A stretch of 64,000 bases of DNA from Phycisphaerae bacterium (GCA_024102815.1 JAGFJJ010000005.1:1-64000); one strand, 5' to 3'. Positions 1-9,310 are shown, counted from the stretch's first letter. Made by a program: numbers and translations. The notes: generated from the sequence alone by a model not told the origin.

Positions 1-72
1 CCCCCATCGTCTAGAGGCCTAGGACACCGGCTTTTCAAGCCGGCGACAGGGGTTCGAATCCCCTTGGGGGTA
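1..72 (+). tRNA. tRNA-Glu (UUC), first base outside the window
   Basis: The cloverleaf can be read by eye: acceptor 5' strand CCCCCA, an anticodon stem CCGGC/GCCGG closing the loop TTTTCAA, a T arm AGGGG-TTCGAAT-CCCCT and the acceptor 3' strand TGGGGGT. Loop positions 34-36 are TTC, so it reads glutamate codons. The base that should pair with T71 lies left of position 1, so the gene is cut by one base. No CCA is encoded. Confidence 0.95.
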
Positions 73-213
73 ATCGTCCGATCCGTACTTCGTCCACGCC
101 CACCCATTCCAGCCTGTCCTCATGTGAAGATCGGGAGCTCGGACGAGCCAACCTCAGCGTCCGGCGGGTCAGGTGGCGTGGGGCTTACCGTCCAAAGGAC
201 GAACCAACGTTTC

Positions 214-1029
214 TTACGCAGTAAGGATGTCTCGGGTCGCGAACCGCCAGAGGCTTACCAGCCAGCAGATGAGGGCGAAACTGAGCAGAATCAATACATG
301 CGAGATCGCACCCTGCTGCTCTCGCAACACCGCCATTGGCTGGTAATAGTGCATAATGCTGAGCGGGGCGAGAAACGAGGCGACTGGGGCAAATTGGGTC
401 ACAACGTTGAGAAGGTAGGAGCCCGCCAGGAAAGCGAAAGCCGCTGCGATTGCACTGCCCCGGCGGTTGGAAAATGCGGAAGACAGGAAAGCAACAGCCG
501 CGGCCGCCAGATAGAGCGATAGAAAGTTGACGCATACAAACAACGCTGACGCGCCGCTTGCTGCCAAATCCGGGGCGAAAATGCCCGTACCCAGTCGATT
601 GCCGGCGAATACGCAACTGGTCAGCAGAATAGCCGACGCCAATACGGCCGCGCTTTCAGTCGCGAGGACTTGAACTCGCGAAACCGGAAGGGTGAGCCAG
701 AGGTCGGCCGTGCCGCGGTCGACTTCGCCTGCGGGTGTGCGGGTGCAGAACGTTACGGCATGCGTCCAGACGAGCCCCAACAGCAGGGGGTGGACCCAGG
801 TGACTGACATCAGCGCAAGGCCCACCTGTCCCGGACCGATTTCGGCCCCCAGAATTGCCTGGATGATGTTGCGTATGAAGGCGAACTCGAGAATCTGGGC
901 GGCGAATTCCTCCTTGAAGACCGAGAAGGCAAAGGTCATCAGCAATTCAAAGACAATGACCGCGACGCACAATCCCGCAGACAGAATCCAGGTTTCGCGG
1001 AAGATCTTGAGGAGCAAGCCGCGGTTCAA
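214..1029 (-). CDS. ABC-2 type transporter permease
   Basis: A 271-residue integral membrane protein with about six hydrophobic segments, beginning LNRGLLLKIFRETW and ending in a polar tail. It has the build of ABC-2 permeases that work with a cytoplasmic ATPase to export a substrate across the inner membrane. The start chosen is TTG at 1029, whose last two bases overlap the TGA of the upstream ATPase gene, so the two are almost certainly translationally coupled. A longer open frame runs upstream but lies inside the ATPase gene. Substrate unknown. Last gene of a minus-strand run that starts near 6.4 kb. Confidence 0.8.
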   Translation of the reverse strand: MNRGLLLKIFRETWILSAGLCVAVIVFELLMTFAFSVFKEEFAAQILEFAFIRNIIQAILGAEIGPGQVGLALMSVTWVHPLLLGLVWTHAVTFCTRTPAGEVDRGTADLWLTLPVSRVQVLATESAAVLASAILLTSCVFAGNRLGTGIFAPDLAASGASALFVCVNFLSLYLAAAAVAFLSSAFSNRRGSAIAAAFAFLAGSYLLNVVTQFAPVASFLAPLSIMHYYQPMAVLREQQGAISHVLILLSFALICWLVSLWRFATRDILTA

Positions 1030-1916
1030 TGGTCCTCTCCCGTTGCATAGAAGTTGCGGAATAGGGCGGCGAGATCCGGCGGGCCAACGGTAAGATCGGC
1101 GAGCGCACGGTCCTTGCACCATTGCACGAGTTCGATGGAAGAGCCGCGGAGGTTGGCTCGCCAATGATTGCCGTCACGTTGGACCTCGCTCAGGAATGGG
1201 GGCGGCGTCGTCGCCTGCGCAGCTTCCGGGCTTGCCCAAGTCAGCACGACTTCGCGATTGGCCCGAGCTTTCATGTCGGCAATTCGTTCCAGGGCGGCGA
1301 GACGGCCCTCGCGTAAGACGGCGACACGGTCGCAGAGATCTTCCACTTCACTGAGGGTGTGGCTCGAGAGAAACACCGTGTTGCCATCGCGGACGTGTTC
1401 GCGGAGGAGCTCATGCAGCATCTGCTGGTGCAGTGGATCCAGGGCGCTCGAGGGTTCGTCGAGAATGAGCAGGCGCGGTCGGTGGGCGAGGGCAAGTATC
1501 AAGCCGAGCTTTTGCCGCATTCCGCGGGACATCTGCCGGGAACGAACATGGGGGTCCAAATCGAAGCGTCTGCACAACTTCAGGCCCACCGGGACAAGAT
1601 CCGTCCTGCGAAAGCGGGAGACAATCCGCAGTCCTGCTTCGGCGCTCATCCAGCCGGGGAGTCGGACATCTCCGGGCAAGTACCCGACCTCGGCTCTCAA
1701 TGAGGGCCCCTGCTTCCAGCAATCACGTTCGAAGATTCGCGCCACCCCGTTGGCTCGAAGGAGTCCGAGCAGGACGCGGATGGTCGTCGTCTTTCCGGAT
1801 CCGTTCGGCCCGAGGAAACCAAAAAGCTCGCCCTCGGCAACTTGGATGGAAAGATCTTCCACGCCGCGGCGGCGGCCGTAGGTCTTGGTCAGATGTTGGA
1901 TGACGATTGCGGGCAC
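1026..1916 (-). CDS. ABC transporter ATP-binding protein (ABC-2 exporter type)
   Basis: A 296-residue ATPase for the permease that follows it. The Walker A loop GPNGSGKTTTI lies near residue 40, a signature variant MSRGMRQKLGL near 140, and Walker B LLILDEPSSALDP just after. The C-terminal extension past the nucleotide domain is typical of CcmA/NodI-like exporters. The GTG at 1916 (VPAIVIQHL) is the only start near the domain boundary; no clear Shine-Dalgarno precedes it. The 172-base gap from the MacB-type permease leaves room for its own promoter. Substrate cannot be read from sequence. Confidence 0.85.
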   Translation of the reverse strand: MPAIVIQHLTKTYGRRRGVEDLSIQVAEGELFGFLGPNGSGKTTTIRVLLGLLRANGVARIFERDCWKQGPSLRAEVGYLPGDVRLPGWMSAEAGLRIVSRFRRTDLVPVGLKLCRRFDLDPHVRSRQMSRGMRQKLGLILALAHRPRLLILDEPSSALDPLHQQMLHELLREHVRDGNTVFLSSHTLSEVEDLCDRVAVLREGRLAALERIADMKARANREVVLTWASPEAAQATTPPPFLSEVQRDGNHWRANLRGSSIELVQWCKDRALADLTVGPPDLAALFRNFYATGEDH

Positions 1917-1949
1917 GAGAGGATTTTCGCCGACTGGGCGGGCAGGGCA

Positions 1950-1965
1950 ATCCAATCGGTTGGAT
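1950..1965. promoter_or_regulatory. palindrome upstream of the ABC-2 exporter pair
   Basis: ATCCAA-tcgg-TTGGAT forms perfect six-base arms around a four-base spacer, 34 bases before the GTG of the ATPase gene. It could be a repressor site for the downstream pair, but no regulator gene is adjacent and no convincing -35/-10 pair was found around it. Confidence 0.3.
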
Positions 1966-2088
1966 CGGCCACTCGTCGTGCTGCGGAAGACGATTTTCCC
2001 GCGAATCTCGTATCGACCGGCCGAGTGCCAGCAGTGATTCTCTTGTCCCGCCTCGTTCCTCAGCAGCCGCCCGTAATCGCCGCGTTCT

Positions 2089-3357
2089 TTATTCGTGCCG
2101 GAGCGCGTCGATGGGATGGATAATCGCGGCCTTGAACGCAGGCACGATGCCGAAAAATATGCCCACCCCGGCAGAGAATCCCAGCGCGAGCGCGACCGAC
2201 CAGAGGGGAATGTCGACGTCGACCATCTCAGGGTGCAGGGAGGCGAAGTAACCAATGGCATACCCCAGCAGGATGCCGATCAGCCCACCGACAGTGCTGA
2301 GCACGACGGCCTCGGTGAGAAACTGGGAAAGAATGTCTCTCCGCCTGGCGCCCACGCTCTTGCGCAGTCCGATCTCCCGCGTCCGTTCGGCCACGGATAC
2401 GAGCATCACGTTCATGATGCCGATGCCGCCGACCAGCAGGGATATACTCACGATTCCCGCAAGTACGCTGGTGGCAATGACGCGGACCTTCTGGAACTGC
2501 TGCAGTACCTGGTCCTGCTTGAACATGCCGAAGTCATCCGGCTGGCCCGGGCGCAAATCGTGGCGCTGGCGGAGTACGCGGCGGATCTGCCCTTCCGCCT
2601 CGGCGATCTGGTCCTCGCCGTTTGCTTCGACGTAAAAAGCAAGATATTTGCGGGCCTCGGGGTACATCTTGATACCCACGGTCCAGGGGATGATCAGGAG
2701 CTCGTCCTGGTTCTCTCCCATGAAACTGCCCTTGGATTCCAGAAGTCCCACGACGCGGAATCGCTGCCCGTCGATGTGAACATAGTCATCGACGATGGAC
2801 TCGTCGGCCTCGAGTTTTCGCAATATTTCCCGTCCGACGACGCAAACCTGCGCCGCGCTCTCGATATCCACCACGCTCAGAAACCGTCCGGTATCGACAT
2901 AGAAATTGCGAATGGGCTGGAATTGCTCATTGGAGGCGACAAGCTGGACGCCGTCGAGACGCTGGCGACCGTACTCGATCGAAACGCGGGGCGTGAAGCG
3001 CGGCGCAGTGCGGCGGATTCCGGGACATTCAGCATCGACGGCGCGGATGTCTTCAATGTCCATTTCGGCGCGCTTGAGAAACTGGCCGCGGGAATCGCGA
3101 ATCCACTCGGGGTAGACGACGAGCAGATTCGTGCCGAGACCGCGGAGAAAGTCCGTGAAGTAGTTGCCGAATCCCTGGACGAAGGAGACGACGGTGATGA
3201 TCGAGGTGACGGCGATGATGATGCCCAGCACCGTGAGCAGAGAGCGGATCTTGTTCGCCCAGATCTGCACGAGCGCCGTGGCGACGTTACCAAAGAAGGC
3301 GGCTGCCTGATTGGGAAGAAAGAACACGAAGCGGAATAGAACGCGGAGCAGTTTCAT
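2089..3357 (-). CDS. MacB/FtsX-type ABC transporter permease
   Basis: A 422-residue permease with the MacB layout: an N-terminal transmembrane helix (SLLTVLGIIIAVTSIITVVS), a periplasmic MacB core of roughly 200 residues, then the FtsX domain with three helices. The motif TREIGLRKSVGARRRDIL before the penultimate helices is characteristic. It should couple ATP hydrolysis to transport of a periplasmic substrate with the adjacent MacA-type adaptor. Start ATG at 3357 overlaps the stop of the ATPase gene by four bases. Substrate could be a macrolide-like drug, peptide, siderophore or lipid; the sequence does not decide. Confidence 0.9.
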   Translation of the reverse strand: MKLLRVLFRFVFFLPNQAAAFFGNVATALVQIWANKIRSLLTVLGIIIAVTSIITVVSFVQGFGNYFTDFLRGLGTNLLVVYPEWIRDSRGQFLKRAEMDIEDIRAVDAECPGIRRTAPRFTPRVSIEYGRQRLDGVQLVASNEQFQPIRNFYVDTGRFLSVVDIESAAQVCVVGREILRKLEADESIVDDYVHIDGQRFRVVGLLESKGSFMGENQDELLIIPWTVGIKMYPEARKYLAFYVEANGEDQIAEAEGQIRRVLRQRHDLRPGQPDDFGMFKQDQVLQQFQKVRVIATSVLAGIVSISLLVGGIGIMNVMLVSVAERTREIGLRKSVGARRRDILSQFLTEAVVLSTVGGLIGILLGYAIGYFASLHPEMVDVDIPLWSVALALGFSAGVGIFFGIVPAFKAAIIHPIDALRHE

Positions 3358-4148
3358 GGTGTGCCCACTGCCTCGGTACTTGGAGATGGAGCGGCACAGA
3401 CCACGTCGCGGGCCGCCGCGGCCGTGGGGCTTTGGCTCAGTGTGTCTTCGATGATCCTCCCGTCCATCAGACGGATCACACGCCGGCAGTGCCGGGCGAT
3501 GTGGTCCTCGTGGGTGACGATCACGATGGTCTGCCCTTCGGCGTGCAGGCGATCGAATATGCCCATGATTTCATCGCCCGTGGCGCTGTCCAGGTTTCCG
3601 GTCGGCTCGTCCGCCAGGATGATATCCGGCTGCTGGGCAAGGGCCCGGGCGATGGCCACGCGCTGCTTCTGCCCGCCGGAAAGCTGGTTGGGCCGATGAT
3701 GAGCACGATCGAGCAGGCCGACGCGGGACAGCGCCTCGGTTGCCCGCTGGCGCCGGCGCGGCGTGTGGCTGTAGGTAAGGGGAAGTTCCACGTTCTTCTG
3801 CGCCGTGGTGCGCGGCAGGAGTTCAAACGACTGGAAGACAAATCCGATCTGCCGACCGCGAATACTCGCCAGCTTCGACTGCGAGACGCGCGCCACGTCC
3901 TGCCCCCGAAGCAGGTAGGCGCCCTCGGTGGGTACATCCAGCAACCCGAGGATGTTCAGCAACGTGCTCTTGCCCGATCCGGAGGCGCCCATGATCGCCA
4001 CGTATTCATTCCGCTCGATGGATACCGAGACCCCGCGCAGGGCGTGCACGAGTTCCGTTCCCACGCGGTAGATCTTGTGGACATCTCTCAGCTCGATCAC
4101 CGGACAGTTGCCGTGTGTTTCTTCGGAATGGGGGCGGAACCATCTCAT
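3354..4148 (-). CDS. MacB/LolD-type ABC transporter ATP-binding protein
   Basis: A 264-residue ATPase energising the MacB-type permease. Walker A GASGSGKSTLLNI, Q-loop FVFQSFELLPRTTA, signature LSGGQKQRVAIARAL and Walker B DIILADEPTGNLDS are all present and canonical for the LolD/MacB/SalX group. In E. coli MacB the ATPase and permease are one chain; here they are split, as is common elsewhere. The ATG at 4148 overlaps the adaptor stop codon by four bases, so the three genes form a tightly coupled operon. A C-terminal extension of about 25 residues is unrelated to the fold. Confidence 0.92.
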   Translation of the reverse strand: MRWFRPHSEETHGNCPVIELRDVHKIYRVGTELVHALRGVSVSIERNEYVAIMGASGSGKSTLLNILGLLDVPTEGAYLLRGQDVARVSQSKLASIRGRQIGFVFQSFELLPRTTAQKNVELPLTYSHTPRRRQRATEALSRVGLLDRAHHRPNQLSGGQKQRVAIARALAQQPDIILADEPTGNLDSATGDEIMGIFDRLHAEGQTIVIVTHEDHIARHCRRVIRLMDGRIIEDTLSQSPTAAAARDVVCAAPSPSTEAVGTP

Positions 4149-5497
4149 GATTCGCTCTTCGCCAGGGTCTCTCCGCTCTTGGGAGCGGGTTCATCCTTCG
4201 TCGAGTCCTTTTTGCTAACTGTCGGTTCGCTATTCCCGGGTATCTCGATCTTCGAGCCGTCCTTGAGCTGGTCGAGGCTGCGGAAGGGCCCGGTGACCAG
4301 CCGATCGCCGGGCGTGATGCCGTGCAGGATCTCGACGGCCGAGGAGTCGCTGATCCCCGTCTCCACAAGGCTGGGGTGCACGCGGTCGCCCTCGGTCAGG
4401 AAGATCACGGGGATGTACTCAGCGAGCCTTGGCTGATCCACGGCGGTGCGGGAGCGGAGCATCTCTTCGTACTCGCTCAGGATGGACTCGGGCAGGTCGC
4501 GGCGCTTGCGGTGCACGACGGCCTGGACGGGGATGACCAGAGCGTCGTCGCTACGGGCGACTTCGATTTCGACATTGGCCGTCATTCCCGGGCGGACCCG
4601 GGCCTTGTCCTCACCGTCCACCAGGACGAGCGTCTCGAACGTGACGACATCCCGTCCGGCGGGTTTCGTGCCCTTGGTCGCGACGCGCGCGACCGTGCCG
4701 GGCACGCTCTCCTCCGTGTCGCTTTGGAGGTAGATCCGCGCTCGTTGGTCCGGCTGGACGAGCGGCGCGTCGCCTTCGTCCACGCGGCACCGAACCTGCA
4801 TCCGCGAGAGATCGCTGATGACCATGATCCGCGTTCCGGGATTGTTCATGGTTCCGGTGACCACAACTTCGCCGTTCTTCGCAAACAACTGGGAAACCAC
4901 ACCGTCGATCGGTGCCGTGATGACCGTGCGGCGAAGGTCCTCTTGTGCGGACTCCAGCCGGGCCTGCGCGTCGATAAGCTCCTGGCGGCGGATTTCGAGG
5001 GCGGCCTTGGCCTGAACGAAAACGGTGTGATAGTCCGCCAACTCCCGGGCGGACGTGGCATCCGCCTCCGAGAGGCTTACCTGCCGCTTGAGGTCACGGT
5101 CGGCTTTTTCAAAATCCGCCTGCGCCTGAACGATCATGGCCTGCAACTTGGCGACGTTGGCCTCGGCCGATCGCAGGCGGGCGAGATAGTCGGCGTCATC
5201 AAGGCGGCAAAGCAGATCGCCCCGGTGGACCGTATCTCCTTCCTCCACGGGCATTTCGATAATCTTGGCAACGACCTCGGCACTGATGTCCACCTCGTCA
5301 AGCGGTTCGACATCTCCCGGGGCCTGCACGATACGGATGATGTTGCGCCGTGTCGGTTCGGCCACTTCCACGGTGACGGGCAATTCCGGCGCAACGTGAA
5401 GCAGACTCGTTCCGTCGTCACGCCGTACGGCACCGTTTAGCAGATACAGACCACCGATGGCGGCGGCGAGCACGATCGTCCCGATCAGGGTTCGCAT
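4145..5497 (-). CDS. MacA/HlyD-type periplasmic adaptor subunit
   Basis: A 450-residue membrane-fusion protein: an N-terminal signal anchor (TLIGTIVLAAAIGGLYLL), a biotinyl-lipoyl half, a coiled-coil hairpin (roughly residues 110-190, rich in Ala, Glu, Leu and Arg), the second lipoyl half TAPIDGVVSQLFAKNGEVV, and beta-barrel and membrane-proximal domains. It should bridge the MacB-type permease to an outer-membrane factor, which is not encoded beside it. The start is ATG at 5497, preceded by AGGAG at seven bases; a GTG fifteen bases upstream lacks a well-placed site. Confidence 0.9.
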   Translation of the reverse strand: MRTLIGTIVLAAAIGGLYLLNGAVRRDDGTSLLHVAPELPVTVEVAEPTRRNIIRIVQAPGDVEPLDEVDISAEVVAKIIEMPVEEGDTVHRGDLLCRLDDADYLARLRSAEANVAKLQAMIVQAQADFEKADRDLKRQVSLSEADATSARELADYHTVFVQAKAALEIRRQELIDAQARLESAQEDLRRTVITAPIDGVVSQLFAKNGEVVVTGTMNNPGTRIMVISDLSRMQVRCRVDEGDAPLVQPDQRARIYLQSDTEESVPGTVARVATKGTKPAGRDVVTFETLVLVDGEDKARVRPGMTANVEIEVARSDDALVIPVQAVVHRKRRDLPESILSEYEEMLRSRTAVDQPRLAEYIPVIFLTEGDRVHPSLVETGISDSSAVEILHGITPGDRLVTGPFRSLDQLKDGSKIEIPGNSEPTVSKKDSTKDEPAPKSGETLAKSES

Positions 5498-5545
5498 GAA
5501 ACTACTCCTCACCAGCGCAGGCGATTCATGTGTGCCGCACCGCGG

Positions 5546-6418
5546 CTACGCCGCATTTGAGAGGGCCGCGGTTGCAAGAAATCCGCGAAACGCGGCCGCG
5601 GCCAGCCAACAAAATCCGCATGCCACACCCGCCCGCCAGCCCCGAAGTTGGTGCGTGGTCGAAAGCCCCGTGGCCGCAATCCACCAGAACCACATGCGAA
5701 ACGGATCAGCGGCGCTGAGCAATCCCGAAAGCATCGCCGCAGAGGACGCGGGCATTGCCGCAAAGGGTCCGTGGGGCAGCTCCGTCAATAAGGCCAGGGA
5801 CGTGTCCACGTCCAGCGTACCGAAACGCAATACCAGGCACGATGCGATGACCCTCCCAGTAAGATCGGCGAATCCCGCAAATACGAACACGGTCAGGAGC
5901 GTGCTCCATTCGGGCTTTCTCCCGGTCAACGCGACAAGACCGTAGAACGCCGCCGCCAGACAGAGGATCTCGGCCAACACCGCCAATGGTGAAAGGACCA
6001 GGATCTTCAGCCGGCTGAGCAACTGCTTGAACTGACCAAGGTCGCGCTGGTCCTCGATCATCTTCCGCAGCGTGGACCGTTCCACGACATCGACCTGTCG
6101 GCTTTCAATCTCGGCGATCGCATTTTGCACGCTGCGTTGGACCCCGCGGTCGATGAGACCGGTCTCAATCGTCATCCAGCCCAGAACAAGATGCGCCGCC
6201 AGCAACAGCGTGAGGGGCCAGGCGTACGCGGGCACGTCCTCGACGCGGCGGAAGAACGATCGCGGATGAAGCAAAGCCCCGGGGATGTCGACCAATCCCA
6301 CGCGCTTTCGCGGTGCGGCTTCGGCAGGTCTCGCAGCAACACCAGTAGACACGGGGCCATTCCGTGGGAAATGCGAACAATAGGGCATCCACACGTGCTT
6401 AAGACGCTTCAGCGACAC
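5546..6418 (-). CDS. Yip1-like multi-pass membrane protein
   Basis: A 290-residue protein with about five hydrophobic segments after a polar N-terminus. The phrase LVDIPGALLHPRSFFRRV followed by a membrane helix is the usual entry into bacterial Yip1-domain proteins, whose function is mostly unknown. It is the first gene of the MacAB-type operon, 48 bases before the adaptor, so it may modulate or assemble that exporter. The GTG at 6418 has no Shine-Dalgarno; ATG at 6388 is an alternative start. Assignment to Yip1 rests on pattern and topology only. Confidence 0.6.
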   Translation of the reverse strand: MSLKRLKHVWMPYCSHFPRNGPVSTGVAARPAEAAPRKRVGLVDIPGALLHPRSFFRRVEDVPAYAWPLTLLLAAHLVLGWMTIETGLIDRGVQRSVQNAIAEIESRQVDVVERSTLRKMIEDQRDLGQFKQLLSRLKILVLSPLAVLAEILCLAAAFYGLVALTGRKPEWSTLLTVFVFAGFADLTGRVIASCLVLRFGTLDVDTSLALLTELPHGPFAAMPASSAAMLSGLLSAADPFRMWFWWIAATGLSTTHQLRGWRAGVACGFCWLAAAAFRGFLATAALSNAA

Positions 6419-6433
6419 CGGATGCCGGGTTCC

Positions 6434-6461
6434 ACTATATCCCGTATTCGACCGACACCAA
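6434..6461 (-). promoter_or_regulatory. candidate promoter of the Yip1-MacAB operon
   Basis: On the minus strand TTGGTG (6461-6456) and TATAGT (6439-6434) are separated by 16 bases. If used, transcription would start only about nine bases before the GTG at 6418, giving a nearly leaderless message, which would fit the absence of a Shine-Dalgarno. The rest of the 300-base gap up to 6717 shows no gene. Confidence 0.4.
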
Positions 6462-6717
6462 GGAGTATTCCGCGGTGCCCTACGGTTTCCGACAACGGGC
6501 TACACCGCCTTACGCTGTTCGCTCTTGGAGTTCGCAGATTCGGGAGAAGAACGGTTGTCGTGGTGTACTGGGAGATGAGATGGAAGAACGCTCGGGCAAC
6601 CAGGGTCGTGAGGTTGGCACGCTGGACTCGAACTCGGCGGCCACGGATGGCCCCACATGTGCCGCATCGGCGGGTGCTCGCCTCGGCAACTCGAAGCAAT
6701 ATTCCCGCGCGCCAGGA

Positions 6718-8040
6718 TCAGGCGCCGTTTCGCGAAAGGCTGTGCGCGGACTGTCGAGACTTCTTCGAAGGGAGGATCCGGACAGTCAACAACATGCCCG
6801 CAATCCATCCCCAGGCTGCGACGATTCCGGCGCCGCAAAGCGGAAGCCGAGGCCCGACCGGCGGCTGGCCGTTATCCGGATCGTCATTTCCTCCGTCAGT
6901 GACTGTGCCCATATCGCCATTGGTGCCTTCGTCCGGCACTGCCTCACCGGCCGGGAAGGACAGGCGTTGCACGTTGCCGGAAAACAACTCGACCCAGTAG
7001 AGCGCTCCGTCGGGACCTTCGATGAGATCGACGGGTCCGCCGCCCGTTTTCAGGAATAGTGTGTGGGACAGGACTTCATCCCCGCCGAGGACAACGCGAA
7101 ACAGACTCTGGCTGGTGTAGTCCAGGTGGAAGAGATTGCCCCGGAATTCCTCGGGGAAAACATCGCCGGAGTACACCGCGCAACCGGCGATCGACGCACC
7201 CTCTTCGGCGTAGGCGACAAGCGGATCATGGTAATCGGCGGGGACTTCGACCCCCGGCAAGGAGAATCCCTCGACGATGGGCCAGCCGTAGTTGAAACCC
7301 GCATTCACCTGGTCGATCTCCTCGCGCCGTTGCTCATCGTTGGAGCCGACATCACCGACGAAGAGTTGTCCGTCCGGACTGAAACACATGCGGAAGGGAT
7401 TGCGAAACCCCAGCGCCCAGACGGCGCGCGGCGTTCCCGTGGGCGTGATGAAAGGGTTGTCGTTCGGTGTAACCCCCTCGCGATCGATTCGCGATACCTT
7501 GCCCGCCAGGCTGGTCAATTCCTGGGCAAGTTCCGGCGTACCCGTGTCCCCGATGGCGAAGTAGATCATGCCGTCCGGGCCGACGTCGATGGCACCGCCG
7601 TTGTGGTTTCCGCCGGCGGTCGGCAGGTTGCCGCGAATCACCGTGACGTCCGTGGCGACGTTATCCTGAATGTGAAGCCGGAGGATCCGCTGCTCCACGG
7701 CCGAGACGCTGGCAAAGGCATAGACGTAACCATTCGACGCGAATTCGGGGTCGATCGCCAGTCCAAGCAATCCGCCCTCGCCGATCGTGTAAACCTCGAT
7801 TTCGGCCACGGAATCGGGAAGAACATCGCCGTCCACGACGGCCCGAATCGTCCCGCCGCGCTCGGCGACGAAGAGCGTCCCGTCCGGTGCGAATGCCAAT
7901 GCTGTCGGCTCGATGAAACCCGTGGCAAATTCGGATACCTCGAAACCGTCCGGCAGTTCGACCTCAGTCTGGGCGCGGGCTATGGAGATCGGTGTCATGG
8001 CGATGCCAATTAGCGCGGCGACGAAACGGCAATCTGACAT
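6718..8040 (-). CDS. secreted PQQ-dependent sugar dehydrogenase-like beta-propeller protein
   Basis: A 440-residue protein of the glucose/sorbosone dehydrogenase family. After a signal peptide (FVAALIGIAMTPISIARAQ) come propeller phrases usual for the family: PTALAFAPDGTLFVAERGG, GGLLGLAIDPEF, NHNGGAIDVGPDGMIYFAIGD and YGWPIVEG. Such proteins oxidise sugars or aldehydes with a bound quinone, but many planctomycete members are uncharacterised. The C-terminus has a linker, then PLCGAG, a hydrophobic helix and a basic tail, resembling a sorting signal. Start ATG 8040 has AGGAG seven bases upstream; the open frame extends further but into the next gene. Confidence 0.85.
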   Translation of the reverse strand: MSDCRFVAALIGIAMTPISIARAQTEVELPDGFEVSEFATGFIEPTALAFAPDGTLFVAERGGTIRAVVDGDVLPDSVAEIEVYTIGEGGLLGLAIDPEFASNGYVYAFASVSAVEQRILRLHIQDNVATDVTVIRGNLPTAGGNHNGGAIDVGPDGMIYFAIGDTGTPELAQELTSLAGKVSRIDREGVTPNDNPFITPTGTPRAVWALGFRNPFRMCFSPDGQLFVGDVGSNDEQRREEIDQVNAGFNYGWPIVEGFSLPGVEVPADYHDPLVAYAEEGASIAGCAVYSGDVFPEEFRGNLFHLDYTSQSLFRVVLGGDEVLSHTLFLKTGGGPVDLIEGPDGALYWVELFSGNVQRLSFPAGEAVPDEGTNGDMGTVTDGGNDDPDNGQPPVGPRLPLCGAGIVAAWGWIAGMLLTVRILPSKKSRQSAHSLSRNGA

Positions 8041-8104
8041 GCGACGACTCCTGTTGAACGTAAGGAGTACCAGAGCACGCCCTTTGGACCCGTTGTTCGG
8101 AACA

Positions 8105-9310
8105 TCAGGTGAACAGCGACGATCCCACGTTCTCATCGTAGGTCTCGCCGCCCACCTGGAAGACGGGGCGCGGGTCGAATCCCAGCCAGTCGCGGATGCA
8201 CGAACTGAAGACCGCGCGGAAGTCAACGTAGTAAGGAAGCGAGTCTTCGCGCAAGTCGGCGGATGTAACGTTCTGTCCGTGCAGACCGCCGTTCACGCTC
8301 GGGCCGACCAGAATGATGTGCCCGCCATAGCCGTGGTCGGTTCCCGGACTGCCATTCTCGGCGTTTCGCCGGCCGAACTCGGTGTAGAACGCGATGCACG
8401 TACGCTCCCAGAGGTCGAGGTCCTTCAGATCCTCGACAAATTGCTGAAACTCGTTGTTGATCCTGGGGAAGAGCGACTGATTGGCCTCGTCCTGCGTTCC
8501 GTGTGTGTCGAATCCGCCATAGCTCAGCCGGAGAATCTGCGTGTCGAGCTTGGCCGATGCGAGCTGGGCGGTGCGGAAGAATTGCCCGCGGGCCTCACCG
8601 GTTGACTCGAACTCGGCGGTCCGTTCGCGCAGGACGCCGGAGAGATCCGTAATCTTGGAGTAGGCATCGAGTACGGCCTGCTGCCGCGTGTTGCGACCTT
8701 CCTTCATCGTGGCGAGCCGGCCGAATGCGTCCTGTGCCGCCTGCCGATACGTGTCATCGGGATAGCCGTAACGCTGAGGATTGCCGATGGAGCGCGTATC
8801 CAGCACGCCGAAGGGTTCGTCAAAATAGGTCGCACGAAGGCGTTCATACCAGGGCATGGACGTCGCCGACGCCGAGGCGAGATTGCGCACGCCGTATTCG
8901 TAAATCTCCTGGCTCTCAAAATGCGACCCGTTGCCGTTCGGGTAGGCCACCTGCTGTACAATCGCGACCTGGCGCTGGGCATAGAGCTCGTTGAAGAAGG
9001 GGAAGAGGTTGCTGATGCCATAGTCGGGATTGTCCGGCAGAGGCGTTACATCCTCGGGCTTGAGCGCCAGAACAGGCCGTTTCTCCTGGTAAACGGAATT
9101 GGTGAACGGAGCGAGGAAGCTCAGCACATCCATGCCGCCGTTGAGCTCGCACAGCACGAGCAGATTGCCCGTCCCGCTCGACGTCTGCGCGAACGTGGAG
9201 GCGACGGTTTGCAGGATAGGGTCGGCGAACGCCAACGCTCCCACACCGAGTCCCGCACGGCGGAGAAATGTACGACGGTTGACCAGTTGGCATTCATGGC
9301 ACTCGACCAT
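8105..9310 (-). CDS. DUF1501 family exported protein
   Basis: A 401-residue member of the DUF1501 family. The N-terminus carries a Tat-like signal, NRRTFLRRAGLGVGALAF, so it is probably folded before export. Family phrases include LLVLCELNGGMDVLSFLAP near the start, YGGFDTHGTQ in the middle and TEFGRRNAENGSPGTDHGYGG toward the C-terminus, a sulfatase/phosphatase-like fold pattern. Biochemical function is not established. It lies 78 bases after the DUF1800 gene; the two families commonly occur as neighbours, which suggests they act together. ATG 9310 is preceded by AAGGAG at six bases. Confidence 0.92.
   Translation of the reverse strand: MVECHECQLVNRRTFLRRAGLGVGALAFADPILQTVASTFAQTSSGTGNLLVLCELNGGMDVLSFLAPFTNSVYQEKRPVLALKPEDVTPLPDNPDYGISNLFPFFNELYAQRQVAIVQQVAYPNGNGSHFESQEIYEYGVRNLASASATSMPWYERLRATYFDEPFGVLDTRSIGNPQRYGYPDDTYRQAAQDAFGRLATMKEGRNTRQQAVLDAYSKITDLSGVLRERTAEFESTGEARGQFFRTAQLASAKLDTQILRLSYGGFDTHGTQDEANQSLFPRINNEFQQFVEDLKDLDLWERTCIAFYTEFGRRNAENGSPGTDHGYGGHIILVGPSVNGGLHGQNVTSADLREDSLPYYVDFRAVFSSCIRDWLGFDPRPVFQVGGETYDENVGSSLFT

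Noticed and set aside
2095-3339. A 414-residue plus-strand frame opposite the MacB-type permease
   Set aside because: Asp/Ala/Gly-rich antisense frame with no start site; the permease on the other strand has clear motifs.
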